DNA of 64,000 nucleotides from Phalacrocorax aristotelis (taxonomy: Eukaryota > Chordata > Aves > Suliformes > Phalacrocoracidae). The DNA lies in assembly GCF_949628215.1 (NCBI RefSeq), contig NC_134288.1, positions 2,914,001 to 2,978,000 on the forward strand, given 5' to 3'. The notes below the pieces were generated by a model. The model ran no database searches. It worked only from the letters and a program-made list of their open reading frames with translations, and was not told the origin of the DNA. Below are positions 1 to 39,597 of the stretch, piece by piece. The translations under genes were made by a program, and so were the position numbers. Every line of letters begins with the position of its first letter. Position 1 is the stretch's first letter.

Positions 1-1040
1 CTGTCTTTCTATGCGGACTGTTCATTGTAGGACCATCACTGAAGATCAGCTACTGCTCAGATAACAAATACTGAACCCCAGGGTATTTACAGGTGTATGC
101 TCGTATTCCCCTAAATACGGGAGCATTGTGAGTTGGGGTGTCAGAGTTAACTTTGCACTGAGAGTTTTTTCAAACTTTGCAAAATAATTCAGTGAGAATT
201 TATGGGTAAGTGTGAGGAAATCTTCACTTTTAAATATTTCACAGATAAAAGGTGTATAACACCCGGGTTGCAAAGTACACCCCAGGTCATGCATGAGGCT
301 TATGGAAAACGTATTTCAGGTGTTAGAACAGGAGTGAGCATGTGCGTGACCCCCAGACAAGGCTGAAGCAGGTCTCTGCCTCCGGCGCCTGCAACAGGCA
401 TTGGCTGTGGCCGGGGGCAGGGTCTGGCAGGCCTTCCCGCACCGTTCCTGCCCTGCACCTGGCAAACCGGCTGAAGGCTGGAAACAGGCCACGGCCAAGG
501 CCAAGGTCCGGGCATGCAGAGCAACTCGCCTCGGCTCTGCCTGCGTGCCTCCTCACCAGCGCGCCGCTCTGCCTCGCAGGCCTGACTGGCCAAGTTGCGC
601 CCTGCCTTCGGCCCAGCTGCAGCGAACGGTCCCTACGCCCCAGGGTAGCTGCTTACACGAACAAACTCAGGGGGTGGTTTGGGGAAGCTCCCTAGAGTGG
701 CCCGGGCCCTGCTGCCTGCCCAGCGCCCACAGTGGCTCCGCGGCGACACCTGGTACTGGGGACCAGGGCCTGTCCCGGGGCCGGCAGGGCCGCTCCCAGT
801 ACCAGCGGGCCCAGAGCCTGCCCTGGCGCGGGTCTGGGGCTGCCTCTGGTCCCAGGGCAGGGGAGGCCTTGGGAGGGACGGGGGCGCAGTCCATGGGGAC
901 CGCCCAGGCACCGGAGGCACTCCGGGACCATCTCTCGCCCCACGGGAGAGGCGGGTCCGCCACCAGCCCAGCCCCACAGCCCGGTGGGGGGAGCAGGCAG
1001 GCGGCCGGACCCCACCTCGCGCCCGTAAAGGCCCGGCCCG

Positions 1041-1086
1041 GCCCCGCCCCGCCCCACGCCGGCGGCGGCACCGCCTCTACTTAAAG
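1041..1086 (+). promoter_or_regulatory. AHCY: AHCY core promoter elements: GC boxes and TTAAA
   Basis: Overlapping CCCCGCCCC motifs at about 1,042-1,055 fit Sp/KLF GC boxes. A weak TATA-like TTAAA lies at 1,081-1,085. If used, transcription would start around 1,105-1,115, just before a pyrimidine-rich CCTCCTCCTCCTCTC stretch, leaving a 5' UTR of only about 30-40 bases before the ATG at 1,145. The motifs are seen directly; their use and the start site are inferred. Confidence 0.5.
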
Positions 1087-1144
1087 CGCGCTCGGGGCCG
1101 CTACCGCGGCCTCCTCCTCCTCTCGCGGCTCCCACCTCGCCAGC

Positions 1145-28698
<27,554 letters not shown>

Positions 28699-29560
28699 GC
28701 AGGTGGCATTACCCAAAGACCAAAGTGCAGGGATACAACCTTCCAAAGTTCTTGTGTGTGCTGGGCTTCTGAGAGCAAGCCCTTTGCCATACTCCTCTCA
28801 GTGCTGCAAAACCCCTCTCCTTACCAAGGGAGCTTCAGGGCCTTATTTGTTAGTGGAGGAGAATCACTCTGACTCTTGGAATTGGAATTGGTTACTTAAC
28901 TAATACCATAGCAAAAAGATCCTGTGCACCTTTTATTGGCCCCTAATATCCCAATAAGGGGAGCAGGATAGAAGATTGCTAAATGAAAATGCATAGTCTT
29001 GTCAAATGTGTGACTGACCAGCCTCTTTGAACAGACTAACCAATAAGATGGGGAGTGGTTTCTAGAGGGAGATGCTTTCTCCCATGCCCTGCTCAAATCA
29101 GACAAATCCTATTAGGAGGCTGGCAGTGTCAGGCTTCTTTCCACAAAGGTGCCCTATCTGGAGTGCATGTTGTGAAACTGGAGGAAGTAGGGAGGAGTAT
29201 AGGTTGCTCGGTCTCCTTCCTATAAAATCAACTTAGTGTCCTACTCGGAGATTGAGCTGGAGTTTTTTCTGGGTGACTTTACTGCATTAGTTTTGGTCAG
29301 AACAAAGACCCTTCTATGCTTCTTCCATACCAACTTGAGGGAGGGGTGAGGCAAGATATTTTTAGCAGCCTTTTAGAGTGTCATGAATGTCTGAGAAGCC
29401 ACTGAGGGAATGGTTAGGTTTAGGGACCTTGTCTGATCCTCTGAATACACCAGCAGCACACTTCTACCCCCAACCTGATTTTTCTGAGTTGTCATGTCCA
29501 CTGTATCTTGTTTGTCACTGACTCGAAGTGCTTTTATTAAAGATCTGACTGTGGCCTGAC
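28699..29560 (+). other. AHCY: AHCY 3' UTR
   Basis: Non-coding sequence follows the stop and runs to the first plausible polyadenylation site. It contains no repeat I recognise. Its length (about 0.85 kb) is typical of vertebrate AHCY. The end is inferred from the ATTAAA at 29,536. Confidence 0.65.
29536..29541 (+). terminator. AHCY: AHCY polyadenylation signal ATTAAA
   Basis: ATTAAA is the common variant signal and is followed within 15-40 bases by a G/T-rich stretch (TTGTTTTGTATGTGGG), as expected for a cleavage/polyadenylation site near 29,555-29,565. Confidence 0.6.
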
Positions 29561-30429
29561 TTGTTTTGTATGTGGGATGCTCTGGGTTTTGCCATGGATT
29601 TGTTTACTTTTGTGTGGTCCTTAAGCTACTGAAAATATTTAATGTGTCCGCAGGGGGCTTCCTCAGGACAAAAGCCAGTGCTGTGGCTAGCCTGCATCAA
29701 ATACTTGAGCTGGGAAAAGCTGCTCCTCAGGTTGAGTATTTGAAAGGCTGACTCTTACAGGAAAAATGCTCTTCACTTCTGCCCACACAGATTTATCTCT
29801 GTATATGTCATGGAAGTCCTCTCTTGCCACTGTCCTCTTCAGTCAACATGATGCAGCAGGCCACCTCTGTTTCTGGATGTGAGAAGATGAAAGGTTTGGT
29901 ATGACGTTAAAACATGTTTGAAGTGCTCTGAGATTCATGTTCAAGCACCAGGTGTGATGTCAGTGATCAATTAAAACAGATGGTATAGAGTATGAACTGT
30001 TGGAGGAGGAAGAAAAGAGGATGAGTAAACAAGGTGTGGCTCAGTATACCACTCTTTGCATTGCTTTGTTTTGCATTGACCACTAAAAAGCACTGATTTT
30101 AACTCAGTTTGGGTCCCACAAATCCCAAAGGGGATTATCCTTTAAACTTACATACACACACTGAGCTCCACAGAGACACACAGTTGCAGTACACATCTAA
30201 ATGTAGGTGATGGTCACTTTGTGTCATGCATAGCTGCATGTGGCAGAGAATAATAATAGAAAATGCCATTATAGAACAAATGCAATAGAAAAACAAGGAC
30301 TGAGTGTTGTCCTTCTTATTCTTCATTAGTTTCCTTTAGCTGGGCTTTGGCTTCTATAAACCCATTTCTCAGCTGAACATCTGCTATCCTGGAGTACAGG
30401 GTTGTAATTCTGTTGCTGGACTTGAATCA
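29561..30429. other. AHCY-ASIP intergenic sequence, first part
   Basis: Unique AT-rich sequence just past the AHCY polyadenylation site. I see no gene or repeat in it. Confidence 0.7.
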
Positions 30430-31080
30430 GAATAATTTATTTAGGAAGGGCCACCTGGAAGTCTGGTTCATCCCTGCCCTCATACCAGGGACAGTTAGGT
30501 CAGCTTGGAGGTCAACTTGCCCAGGTGAGTTTTGGTTGTCTCTGGGGACAGAGATCACATAACCTCCTTAGACTTGTTTCCCAGTATTTGACCATGCTCT
30601 AAATGAAAATCTTTTTCTGTACGCTTAACTGGAATTCCCTGTGTTGCAGCCTATGCTCATTGTTTCTCATTTTATCCCTCTGGACCTCTGAGAAGGATCT
30701 AGCTCCATCTTCAGTACCTGCTTGCATTAGGTAGTCATAGGCAGCAATAAATCCCCCTTCACCTTCTCCAGGTTGAATAAACCCAGGTCTTAGTCTCTTT
30801 GTGCATCCTATGCTTCAGTCCCCTGGTCATCTTGGTGGCCCTCTACTCAGATGGGTGTTCTCAGGTATATCAATGTTGTCATTATACTGGGGAGCCACAA
30901 CTTAATGCAGGTGTCTTTAAAGAGCCAAACAGGAGAAGGATCCTTTCTCTTGACCTGCTGTCTCTGCTTTTATTGGTACAGTTCTGGATAAAGTTTGGTC
31001 GCTTTTCTACATGGGCAGTCAAGGACCTTACGCTTCACAGTCTCTGGAGGAAAGGCTGTGCTCACCTTTCTATCTTTGAT
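30430..31080 (-). mobile_element. Degraded CR1-like LINE fragment, antisense
   Basis: Read on the plus strand it carries the antisense of the CR1 3' part: GGCCACCTGGAAGTCTGG, AGGTCAGCTTGGAGGTCAAC, CCTTCTCCAGGTTGAATAAA, CATCTTGGTGGCCCTCTACT and TACTGGGGAGCCACAAC. These match the order of landmarks in avian CR1 3' ends, with many substitutions and small gaps, so this is an old copy. Boundaries are approximate. Confidence 0.6.
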
Positions 31081-31081
31081 C

Positions 31082-31140
31082 AGTTTTTTTTTGGTGTGGG
31101 TTTTTTTTGTTTGGGGTTTTTTGGTTGTTTGGTTTTTTTA
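31082..31140. repeat. T/G-rich low-complexity tract
   Basis: Runs of T separated by short G groups (TTTTTTTTGGTGTGGG, TTTTTTTTGTTTGGGG, GGTTGTTTGGTTTTTTT) form a 60-base low-complexity block between two antisense CR1-like segments. Confidence 0.8.
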
Positions 31141-31159
31141 CAGTAACAGATCCAGTGGA

Positions 31160-31440
31160 GCATCTCCCTTAGTTGGTTCATTGGTCACCTGTGTCAAGAA
31201 ACTGGCCTCGATAATCTCCATGAATCTGAATTGCTTGTGCACAAACCTACTCTCTTCCAGCAGATGCCAGAGTGCTGAGATGAAGTCTGCCAGGGTTTGC
31301 TATCAAGAGGGTTTTTCCAGCTATCTAAAGAAAATTTCAGCCACTTCCTATTCTAGTCAGGTGGTGTCTGGCAGCTGCCCACCACAGTGCCACCTGAGTT
31401 GGTCTGTCCTCTGATACTCAACCCAGGAACTTTTGACTCA
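31160..31440 (-). mobile_element. Second degraded CR1-like segment, antisense
   Basis: Segments such as CAGCCACTTCCTATTCTAG, GTGTCTGGCAGCTGCCCAC and CACCTGAGTTGGTCTGTCC resemble an antisense internal CR1-type repeat seen in bird genomes. It may belong to the same old insertion as 30,430-31,080. Assignment is by remembered pattern only and the edges are uncertain. Confidence 0.4.
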
Positions 31441-32847
31441 GTTCTCAAAGAACTCCAGTCTCACAGAAATTTAAAGATGAAAGGGCTAGCTGACGCCCTG
31501 AATTTAACTAAATGCATATTCCATCGGGTGATCAACATAATGTGTTATGATAGCAGTGTGCGTTTTTGTTTGAAATGTTTTGGGAAGATTTGTCAAGTGT
31601 TCTTAAGTGGGGCCTAGCAACCGACTGGTTCTGTGTTAACGATGCTTTGTTATAATTTTGTATGTTGGGTAGTGGGTTAGGGCCTTTCTCCCCCCACACT
31701 CTTCTGTTTACATTCATTACAGATTACTTGCAGAATTCATGTGTTTAATATGTAGAGAAATCTATTTGTGTGTATATGCATATATATGTTTGGTTTTCCT
31801 TGGAAGACTTGAGGTCTTGTGTTTCCTGGTTGTCAGAGCTCGTAGGAAGTCTGGTAAACATAAAGCTCAGGGGCAGCAGCTTCTACGTTTCTGAACATAT
31901 TTCTGGTGAGAAATTTTATGTGCAAAACTACGCCTGGAGAGCCTAATGCAAATTTGTGTTGTTTAGCCTCTGTTCAAACTCCAGAGGCTTTAAGCACATG
32001 AAATTGTGATTACATAGGTGAGTCAGGGGAGTGTCCAGATGCCTTTCAGCTTGACTAGGTCTGAAACATCTCGCCTGCTTTGAAGGCCCTGGGCCAGGAT
32101 ACTAGACCATCACTGTGGGAAGGAGGAGAACTGTCTAGTGACTTCCTAGTACAGGATTTTCATTGATCAAACTTATGAAAACCTCATTTGCTTCTGAAAA
32201 TATAGTAGTTTGAACAAGTTAGCAATGTGGGAATTTGACTTGAAACATGGTTTGAGTTGATAAAATATAAAATTCATGTGGAATGTATCCTGCTAGATCT
32301 ATTGTATTGGTTGAAGAGGACTAGATCAAACACAGACCCTAGTAAAACCATTGGCAGAATTTCTGTGCCTGCCTCCCCACTCCCTGCAGAGCAGCTATAG
32401 TTTAGCGCTGCCTGCAGAAGAAATGCTATGCCCATTACCTGTCAACAGAATAGTTTGCAAATTGGCAGTGTTAATGCAAGAGGGTGTTTGATATTTTTGT
32501 TCAGCTGTTACGGTGCACTGTGGTAGCCGTTGTTTAGGTACAGCTTAGCAGCCTCTCTTCCTAAATGGGTCATCTTAACTCTTGCTATGGTATGAGGTAT
32601 ACTTTGGCCAAACTAATGTGTTGCTTCAGTTTGAACTCTTCCTCAAGGGCAATTTTTAATAACCTTTAGGTTAAAGTATACAGACTTCATTTCCATTTCA
32701 GAAGCTTTCCAGAATGGATGGAAGTCTTTGAAACATGACTTCTGTGTAGCAGCTGATTTCCTTTTAAAAAAAAAGTATATTGTTGCCTCATGTCCTGACT
32801 CCCTGCTAACTTCTCAATAGGTGTCTGATCTGTATTAAAGGAAAAGT
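31441..32847. other. Intergenic sequence
   Basis: AT-rich unique sequence with a short TGTGTATATGCATATATATG microsatellite-like stretch near 31,769-31,789. No gene or dispersed repeat recognised. Confidence 0.65.
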
Positions 32848-33464
32848 GTGCTGGGGTGGCCAAGGCGGCCACCAGCCCCCGGGCTTGTGTCAGCCCTGGT
32901 GTGGCCAGCAGGAGCCGGGCAGGGATGGGGCCCCTGTGCTCGGCCCTGGGGAGGCCCCACCTCGAATGCTGGGCTCAGGGTTGGGCCCCTCGGGACAAGA
33001 AGGGCCTTGAGGGGCTGGAGCGTGTCCAGAGAAGGGCAGCGGGGCTGGGGCAGGGTCTGGAGCACAAGTGTGCTGGGGGGCGGCTGAGGGAGCTGGGGGG
33101 GTTTAGCCTGGAGAAGAGGGGGCTGAGGGGAGCCCTTCTCGCTCGCTGCAGCTGCCTGAGGGGCTGGAGTGAGGGGGGGGTCGGTCTCTGCTCCCAAGTT
33201 ACTAGTGATAGGATGAGAGGAAATGGCCTCAAGTTGCACCAGGGGAGGTTTAGATTGGATATTAGGAAATATTTTTTCACTGAAAGGCCTGTCAAGCACT
33301 GGCCCAGGCTGCCCAGGGAAGTGGTTGAGTCACCATCCCTGGACGTATTTGAAAGATGCATAGATGTGGGGCTTAGGGCCGTGGCTTAGAGGTGGTCTTG
33401 GCAGTGTTAACAGTTGGACTTGATGATCTTAAGGGTCCTTTCCAAACAAAATGATTCTATGAAA
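32848..33464 (+). mobile_element. CR1 LINE fragment, 5'-truncated, GC-rich subfamily
   Basis: The copy begins abruptly at a GGGGTGGCCAAGGCGGCC segment, continues through the end of ORF2 and 3' UTR landmarks (GTGTCCAGAGAAGGGCAG, GTTTAGCCTGGAGAAGAGG, CACTGGCCCAGGCTGCCCAG), and ends TTGATGATCTTAAGGGTCC...AATGATTCTATG. Its first 290 bases match the intron 8 CR1 with two differences. The long open frames on both strands here are by-products of the GC-rich repeat. Confidence 0.92.
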
Positions 33465-36400
33465 TCACTCAGCCTTACTGCTTGCATGCTATTTATTGGC
33501 AAGAGCACATCTGCTGTCACTGAGAGTTTCACTAAATCATTTACAACAAATTTTAGCTGTTTTTTTAGTTTGTTTTTAACCTACATGCAATTAATTCAGT
33601 ATTCAGTCTGTCCTAAGGTTGAGCATCTTGATTCCTTTAATATGGGTTATCAGTCCCACTGTGATTCCCTTACAACGGTTTTAGCAAGAGCGAATGACTG
33701 AAGAGTAGTAACACCAAAGAGAGCCCAGCATCTATAGGCATTGATGCTCCTGAGTGTCCCCTGCTCAGCACTGAAAGCCCATGCATCAGCTTGTATGGCA
33801 TCCCACCTCTGGCATGGTGAGTCATATGGCAGTGACAGACTAGCTTTTTTCGCTTGTGTGACTCAGCACAGCAGATGTCACAGATGGAGTGAGATGTGGG
33901 CCGCAGGCTCTCGGGATCTGATGTGCAGGGTCCCAGAGAGGGGAGATGGGTCGTTGCGCCGTATTGCAAATTTATGCCTTTGCACGGGCAGGGGTGAGAG
34001 TGTGAAGTGGGAACAAATGCAAGTTTCATACTCAAATTTGTGAAACTTAGCAGGTCCGGTGCACGGGCAAGCAGGGTGATGCATGTAACTGCACGCTTGC
34101 ATGTGCTCGCTGCGACAGGCACCGTGAGGAGGCTGTCCTGCAGCAGCTCGATGGGGTGCTGCTCGATGGTGGTGTTTGTCAGGCTCGTCCTCAACTGGGC
34201 TGAGCAGCCCTGCCTTCCAGTTCATCAGCTTCCTCCTCCACTCTTGTTTGCAGGCTCATTTTGAAAGGCAGAAATAAAAGAAGTTATATTTCCAGCTGTG
34301 CATAAACGAGGTCCAGTTTGGGAAAGTGTGTACAGTATGTCAGAGGAATGTGGAGTGGTGGTGTGTGCTCTTCTACATAAACCAGGAATTGACTCAGATT
34401 TAGATCTTCCCTTCCACCCCCTTCCCCCATATACTGGCAACCACTGGCTGAGAACTGGGAAATGCATAAGTCCACTATAGTTAACAGCTGTTCCTCAAAG
34501 TTAGCCATTCCTAGGTATTAATTTAACAGGGATATTTAAGCAGATCAGGAAAAAAGACCGCAGTAGTAAAGCAGTGCTTAAAACAGACCTGGTTACCTCA
34601 CTGGGAAAAGTTCTTGTTTAATGCTGTGCCCAATTTCAGTTTGTTTTTTAACATCTTCAGTAGTTTCCACTGGCCCATTGCCTTTAGTGTTGTTAGGCTG
34701 TCCCAGGAATGTAGTGAGCACCATCACCTTGAAGTGTCTGCCCCTGCAAAATGATTGAACCTGGTGGTAAAATAAAGTTAATGATGAAGGATTGTAATCC
34801 TGGTCTTTAGACAGGTCTCTGATCTGGCCAAGGAGAGTAATCACATAATTCCTCAAATGTCTTTTAATGCTTTAGTTATTGTTACCAGTGAAAATACTAT
34901 CCTCTTAAGTATGGCAACTCTTGTCCCTGTTTTCCCTCCACTGATGAGTCAGAAGTGATAAGAGTACAGGCTGTATGTTTTTCTCCATTTATCTCAACAA
35001 GATACACTAGTGTTCATGATTTTTTAAAAAGCAGCTGATGTGCAATACAGTCTTGCTGTTTCTACTCTATTTTTTTCCACGGTTGGATGTTCTGTGAAAT
35101 GGAGATTGATGGAGGTGCACAGACAGCCTTAGGAAATATGGATGATTGCAAGTTGAGAACAAAAGATGAGTAAATTGATGTTCCACTGTGACTGATTCAT
35201 GACTGAGCTTGTTTTCATAGCAGTGGTTCTGCTATGATCCAGAGTTTCTCAGAAGCCAATTGTGGCTTTTAGCCTTTGAGGCTTTTTTGTTAAGACAAAT
35301 TAAATGTAGTAAATGTACACTGTAAAGCCTCAGTATTTTTTGCAGGAGCACTGATTGCCACTGGGCAACTTTGCACCTATAAAAGCATCAATCACCGCTA
35401 AGTATTTTTTCCTTTTTTTAAAATCACTAACCTTTCATGAGTGCTTGTGGTTTGTATGCCAACTTAGAAAAAGCAAAACCAGACAAAATACTGAAAGAAG
35501 AAAAAAAAGTCCTGTGGAAGAATACTTCCAAAAGTTATTATGGTAAAAATAAAAGGGGTTGAGGTTCTGCAGCATCCTTTTGAATTGGATGGGGACTGAC
35601 ATACCTTCTGCTTGTCCAATTCCCTGAAATCTGTAGCAGAGGTTAAACTCTTTAGGATATCTAGAAAATCTATAGCAAAGTTTTTACTTCTTGTTCTATC
35701 TGTAAAGTCCAGAGACACTTTTCAGCAAACCTTTAACTTTCCTGTAGCACTCTGGTTTTGGTTTCATCAACTGGGAAATAATTTCCATGAGGGAATATGA
35801 AATGGGCCACATTCATAGGCATCTGCTCCTTTTCCCTGATGGAACAGCAGCATTTAGAAGGCAACCAAACAGCATTTTAGTTGCAATATTGCAGATATTG
35901 GAAGCATCTTTAAATGTCTAGTAATCAGGCTGACACCCAGATTTTGTTTTGAGCCAGTGCTTATTGTAGGTATCTGCCTTGCATTATTAACTTGATTTCC
36001 ATTCAGAACAAACATTTGGTGGTCCTGTTTTTCCTCCCCTCCAAAACTTGCTTCCTATGTGTCTTTTATTAACAACTGAATACAAACCCCTTTTGGCAGT
36101 GAAGGCCTTTGCCTGTGCTATTGTCTGACCTGCCACTGAGATAACATTTTGTAGGTAAAGAACGACATCTCTGACCAAACCCTTGTGCTTAGAAGAAGGC
36201 AGTAGTGATGGAGGGATGTTGAACAAGTTGAAGAGAGTAAAGGGAAGTAAGCCATCTAGTATACTTTAGTGCTCCAAATATTTGCTACCTAAATGGAGCA
36301 ATTATGATAAATTGAATCACAGCTTTATAGTAAGGAGATCTTTTAAATACTAAAACCTTCTAGCTTAAAGTGGTCTGGCTCTACCAGATATTTGAGGCCT

Positions 36401-39002
36401 TTCAGAGTGAGGGGACCCCTGGCTGCTGAATTACTTTAAATGCATCTGTTCCCATTTCCATTCTGGAAGACTTAAAGAATTGCTGTCTTTCACCTATTGG
36501 TGAAAGACCATTAGCCTCTAATGACTTTTATCTGGGGTTTTTTTTGTTTTTAAATGCCACACTCGTTTATGGAACAGAAGGGAGAGTGAGATTCTTCCTT
36601 GTATGTTCTCATGCTTGATTTCTGGCTATTGCTGTTGTAAGTTGTGTAACAGTAGTGTTTACCTATTGGAGGCAGCTGCACAGAGTGAAGGGAAGCCCGT
36701 ATGAGATCAGGAATGACATTTTAGCTGAGGAAACTGCCAAAAATAGCCAGTGTCCCACAGGAACACTGTTATTAGCTAAATCCACCTGATGGTAGTGAGT
36801 GATGTTGTTCATTAAAGTATATTAAAGTCAACAGAAGACTTCCACTGGTTCAAAGGGGCCTGAACTGGATCCCTAGGGAGGGTATTTTTTTGTCTTTTCC
36901 TTCCTTTTTATGTGTTAAATGAATGCCACGTGTGAATTGTGTTACGACATTATTACAGCTGTTTTAGGGCTCCTATATTTAAGGCCAGGATTTAATCTCA
37001 AAGGATTTCCTGGGTAGAAATACCTGTGCATATGCCATGCAGCAATTATAGTATTTTTTTTTTAATTTCACAGAAAAATCTTGCAGAAGTGACTAAAGCC
37101 TCATTTTTCTTGTGGGAGAGGTGAGAGAGGGTCTTAGCCATGTGTTGGCCATCTGAGAAGCTTGCCAATAAAAATTTTTGTATTACCTCAGGAAGTAATC
37201 TGCAGGCACCACAAATATAAGGGCACTTTTAAGGTGACTGATTGCTCTTTCAGGCAGCCTAGTGTGTCTCTGGCCTTGTGCTGCTGCTCCAGGTGGGGAT
37301 GGTCTCCTGTAGGTCCCATGTCACATCTGCCAGCCTTGCATGGGTGTTCCTGATGTGTCGAAGACAGCACTGGGCACTTAAGCTGATGCTGGTGAGCTGG
37401 TCCTTTTGTGAAAATCAGTTACTAGAGTTTAAAAAAGGGGGTCAGATTTTCATATCCCTCTTCTTAGTTCCTTCAAATATAACTGTGCAAGAAGCAGAAA
37501 ATACATGTGATTCTGGAGGACCAGAAAAACCTAAACTAGCCTGGCATGCCAGACTGACATTTGGGTGTTTTGGCCCCTAGATCAGGGTAGTTTGCTGAGG
37601 AAGGGGAAGAAAATTCGACCAAATCCTCTCGAGATATAAAACTTCTCTCACTGTTGTTCAGTGTACTAGAAATAGCTAATCAAGAACAGAGCTGCAAGCT
37701 CCTGCTGACTTCAGGATCCTCAGTATATTGTTGGATCCAAATAAATGGGGAGCTTTTTTAAAGCATGTTAGCTAAGTTATCAGTAGAACATCTCAGGATC
37801 TCTAATCTGGAGCTTTCTGGAGCAGCTGTTGTCTTTTTGTTGTGTTCAGGAACGGCATTAAGCATACTATGAGTACTGGGATATTACAACATGTCCTGTA
37901 GCTGGCTACGTGACTAACTTGGGTGAGGACCCACAAGATTTCACTTCCATTTTACAGGCTTAAGGAGCTACTAAGAGTGAGGAAATGCATTGCAGGTCTG
38001 TTGTGTGCATTCCTGTACTTTGTGCTATACCTGCATTGACAGGAGCTGATGATGCCATTGAAAAATACCTAGTGGAGTCTGGATACTAGCAAAGTGAAAC
38101 CTGAAACAGCTCAGACTGGAGATTGTACAAACAGATCAAAGAACTGCTTACAGAAGGCCAAGATGCAGCACTGCCCATATGTGGGCCTACTTGTGATGCC
38201 TTCAGTTGCATTATTATGACTACACTGTGGCTTGCTAACTGTAGCCTTTAGCAGACTGCGGGGCCTCACTCATTGCTTTTGGTTGGGTGCCCATCAAAAG
38301 TGACATGGGACTTTGTCTCATCCCCACAGTTAGAAAAGCATGCGGTGGTCGAGGTCGTTTGCATTTGACACAGGAAGCAATTCTTTATTTTCAAATATTA
38401 AATGTTCTTCAAAAATCTAAGATTATCTGTTTGGAAATGAGTAGCTGTTTGCTGTGTGCTTTCTGTTTTGGCAATTAAGTGTAGTGTCTGTTACCAATCT
38501 GTCCCAGGTATTACAGTAACAATTAGGATTTTGCAAAGCAGTAACCATAGCAGGCCATCCCACACGTTTCTTTCTGTGCGTTGGAGATAGCTGTGTGGAG
38601 AAGGCTGTCCAGAAGGGCAACGGTTCAGAGCTCAGAAGTAGGCAGAAAAAAATGTGATGTGCTCATGTGTGTTAGGGGAGTCTGTTTCTAATTATTTTAT
38701 TTTTCAACCCTATTCTGCAACTCAGGGTCATGTCTCTCTGAGTTAAATGGGGTGCTGGATGTGAACAAATGCTGAATTGGTCTATTTAGTCCGTTTCTAA
38801 CGTCACTTCTGGCCATAGAATTGTCTAATCAACTTGGAATGCTTTGAAAACTTATGATTTAATGTGGTTTTTTTTACATTGGCCTTGGATGTCATTTAAT
38901 GTCTGTGACCTCGTTAATGTGTCCTCAGGACTGCAGTATCTCAAGAATAGTGTGTCACAGTACTCTGAGAAACATGTCTGCCATAGGACTAAGATGGTGT
39001 AA
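33465..39002. other. Intergenic sequence with one GC-rich block
   Basis: Mostly AT-rich unique DNA. A conspicuous GC/CpG-richer block sits at about 33,740-34,260. From 34,265 to 39,002 I see no gene or repeat I can name. Confidence 0.6.
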
Positions 39003-39597
39003 TCCTGGGCTGCATCAGAAGCAGCGTGGCCAGCGGGGCGAGGGAGGGGATTCTGCCCCTCTGCGCCGCTCTGGTGAGACCCCCCTGCAGCGCTGCGTCC
39101 AGCTCTGGAGCCCCCAGCACAGGAGGGACATGGACCTGTTGGAGCGGGTCCAGAGGAGGGCACAAAAATGACCTGAGGGCTGGAGCACCTCTCCTGTGAG
39201 GCCAAGCTGAGAGAGTTGGGGCTGTTCAGCCTGGAGAAGAGAAGGCTGCGGGGAGACCTTATTGCGGCCTTCCAGTACTTAAAGGGGGACTACAGGAAGG
39301 ATGGGGGCAATCTTTTTAGCGAGGCTTATTGTGACAGGGCAAGGGGTAGTGGTTTCAAACTAAGAGGGTAGATTTAGACTAGATATAAGGAACAAGCTTT
39401 TCTACATTGAGGGTGGTGAAACACTGGCCCAGGTTGCCCAGAGAGGTGGTCGATGCCCCATCCCTGGCAACATTCAAGGTCAGGTTGGATGCGGCTCTGA
39501 GTAATGTGATCTAGTTGAAGACATCCCTGCTCACTGCAGGGGGGCTAGGCTAGATGAACTCTAAAGGTCCCTTCCAACCTAAAACATTCTATTCTAA
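39003..39597 (+). mobile_element. CR1 LINE fragment, 3' end
   Basis: Landmarks in order are GAGCGGGTCCAGAGGAGGG, GGGGCTGTTCAGCCTGGAGA, GAGACCTTATTGCGGCCTTC, a run resembling ACACTGGCCCAGGTTGCCCA, GAGGTGGTCGATGCCCCATC and the end AAAGGTCCCTTCCAACCTAA...ATTCTATTCTAA. It shares its subfamily features (GTCGATGCCCCATCCCT; GATCTAGTTGAAGA) with the copy at 52,527. Non-coding and truncated. Confidence 0.92.

Noticed and set aside
32835-33389. Open frames of 128-177 codons on both strands.
   Set aside because: They lie entirely inside a GC-rich CR1 fragment; the same frames recur in the intron 8 CR1 copy.
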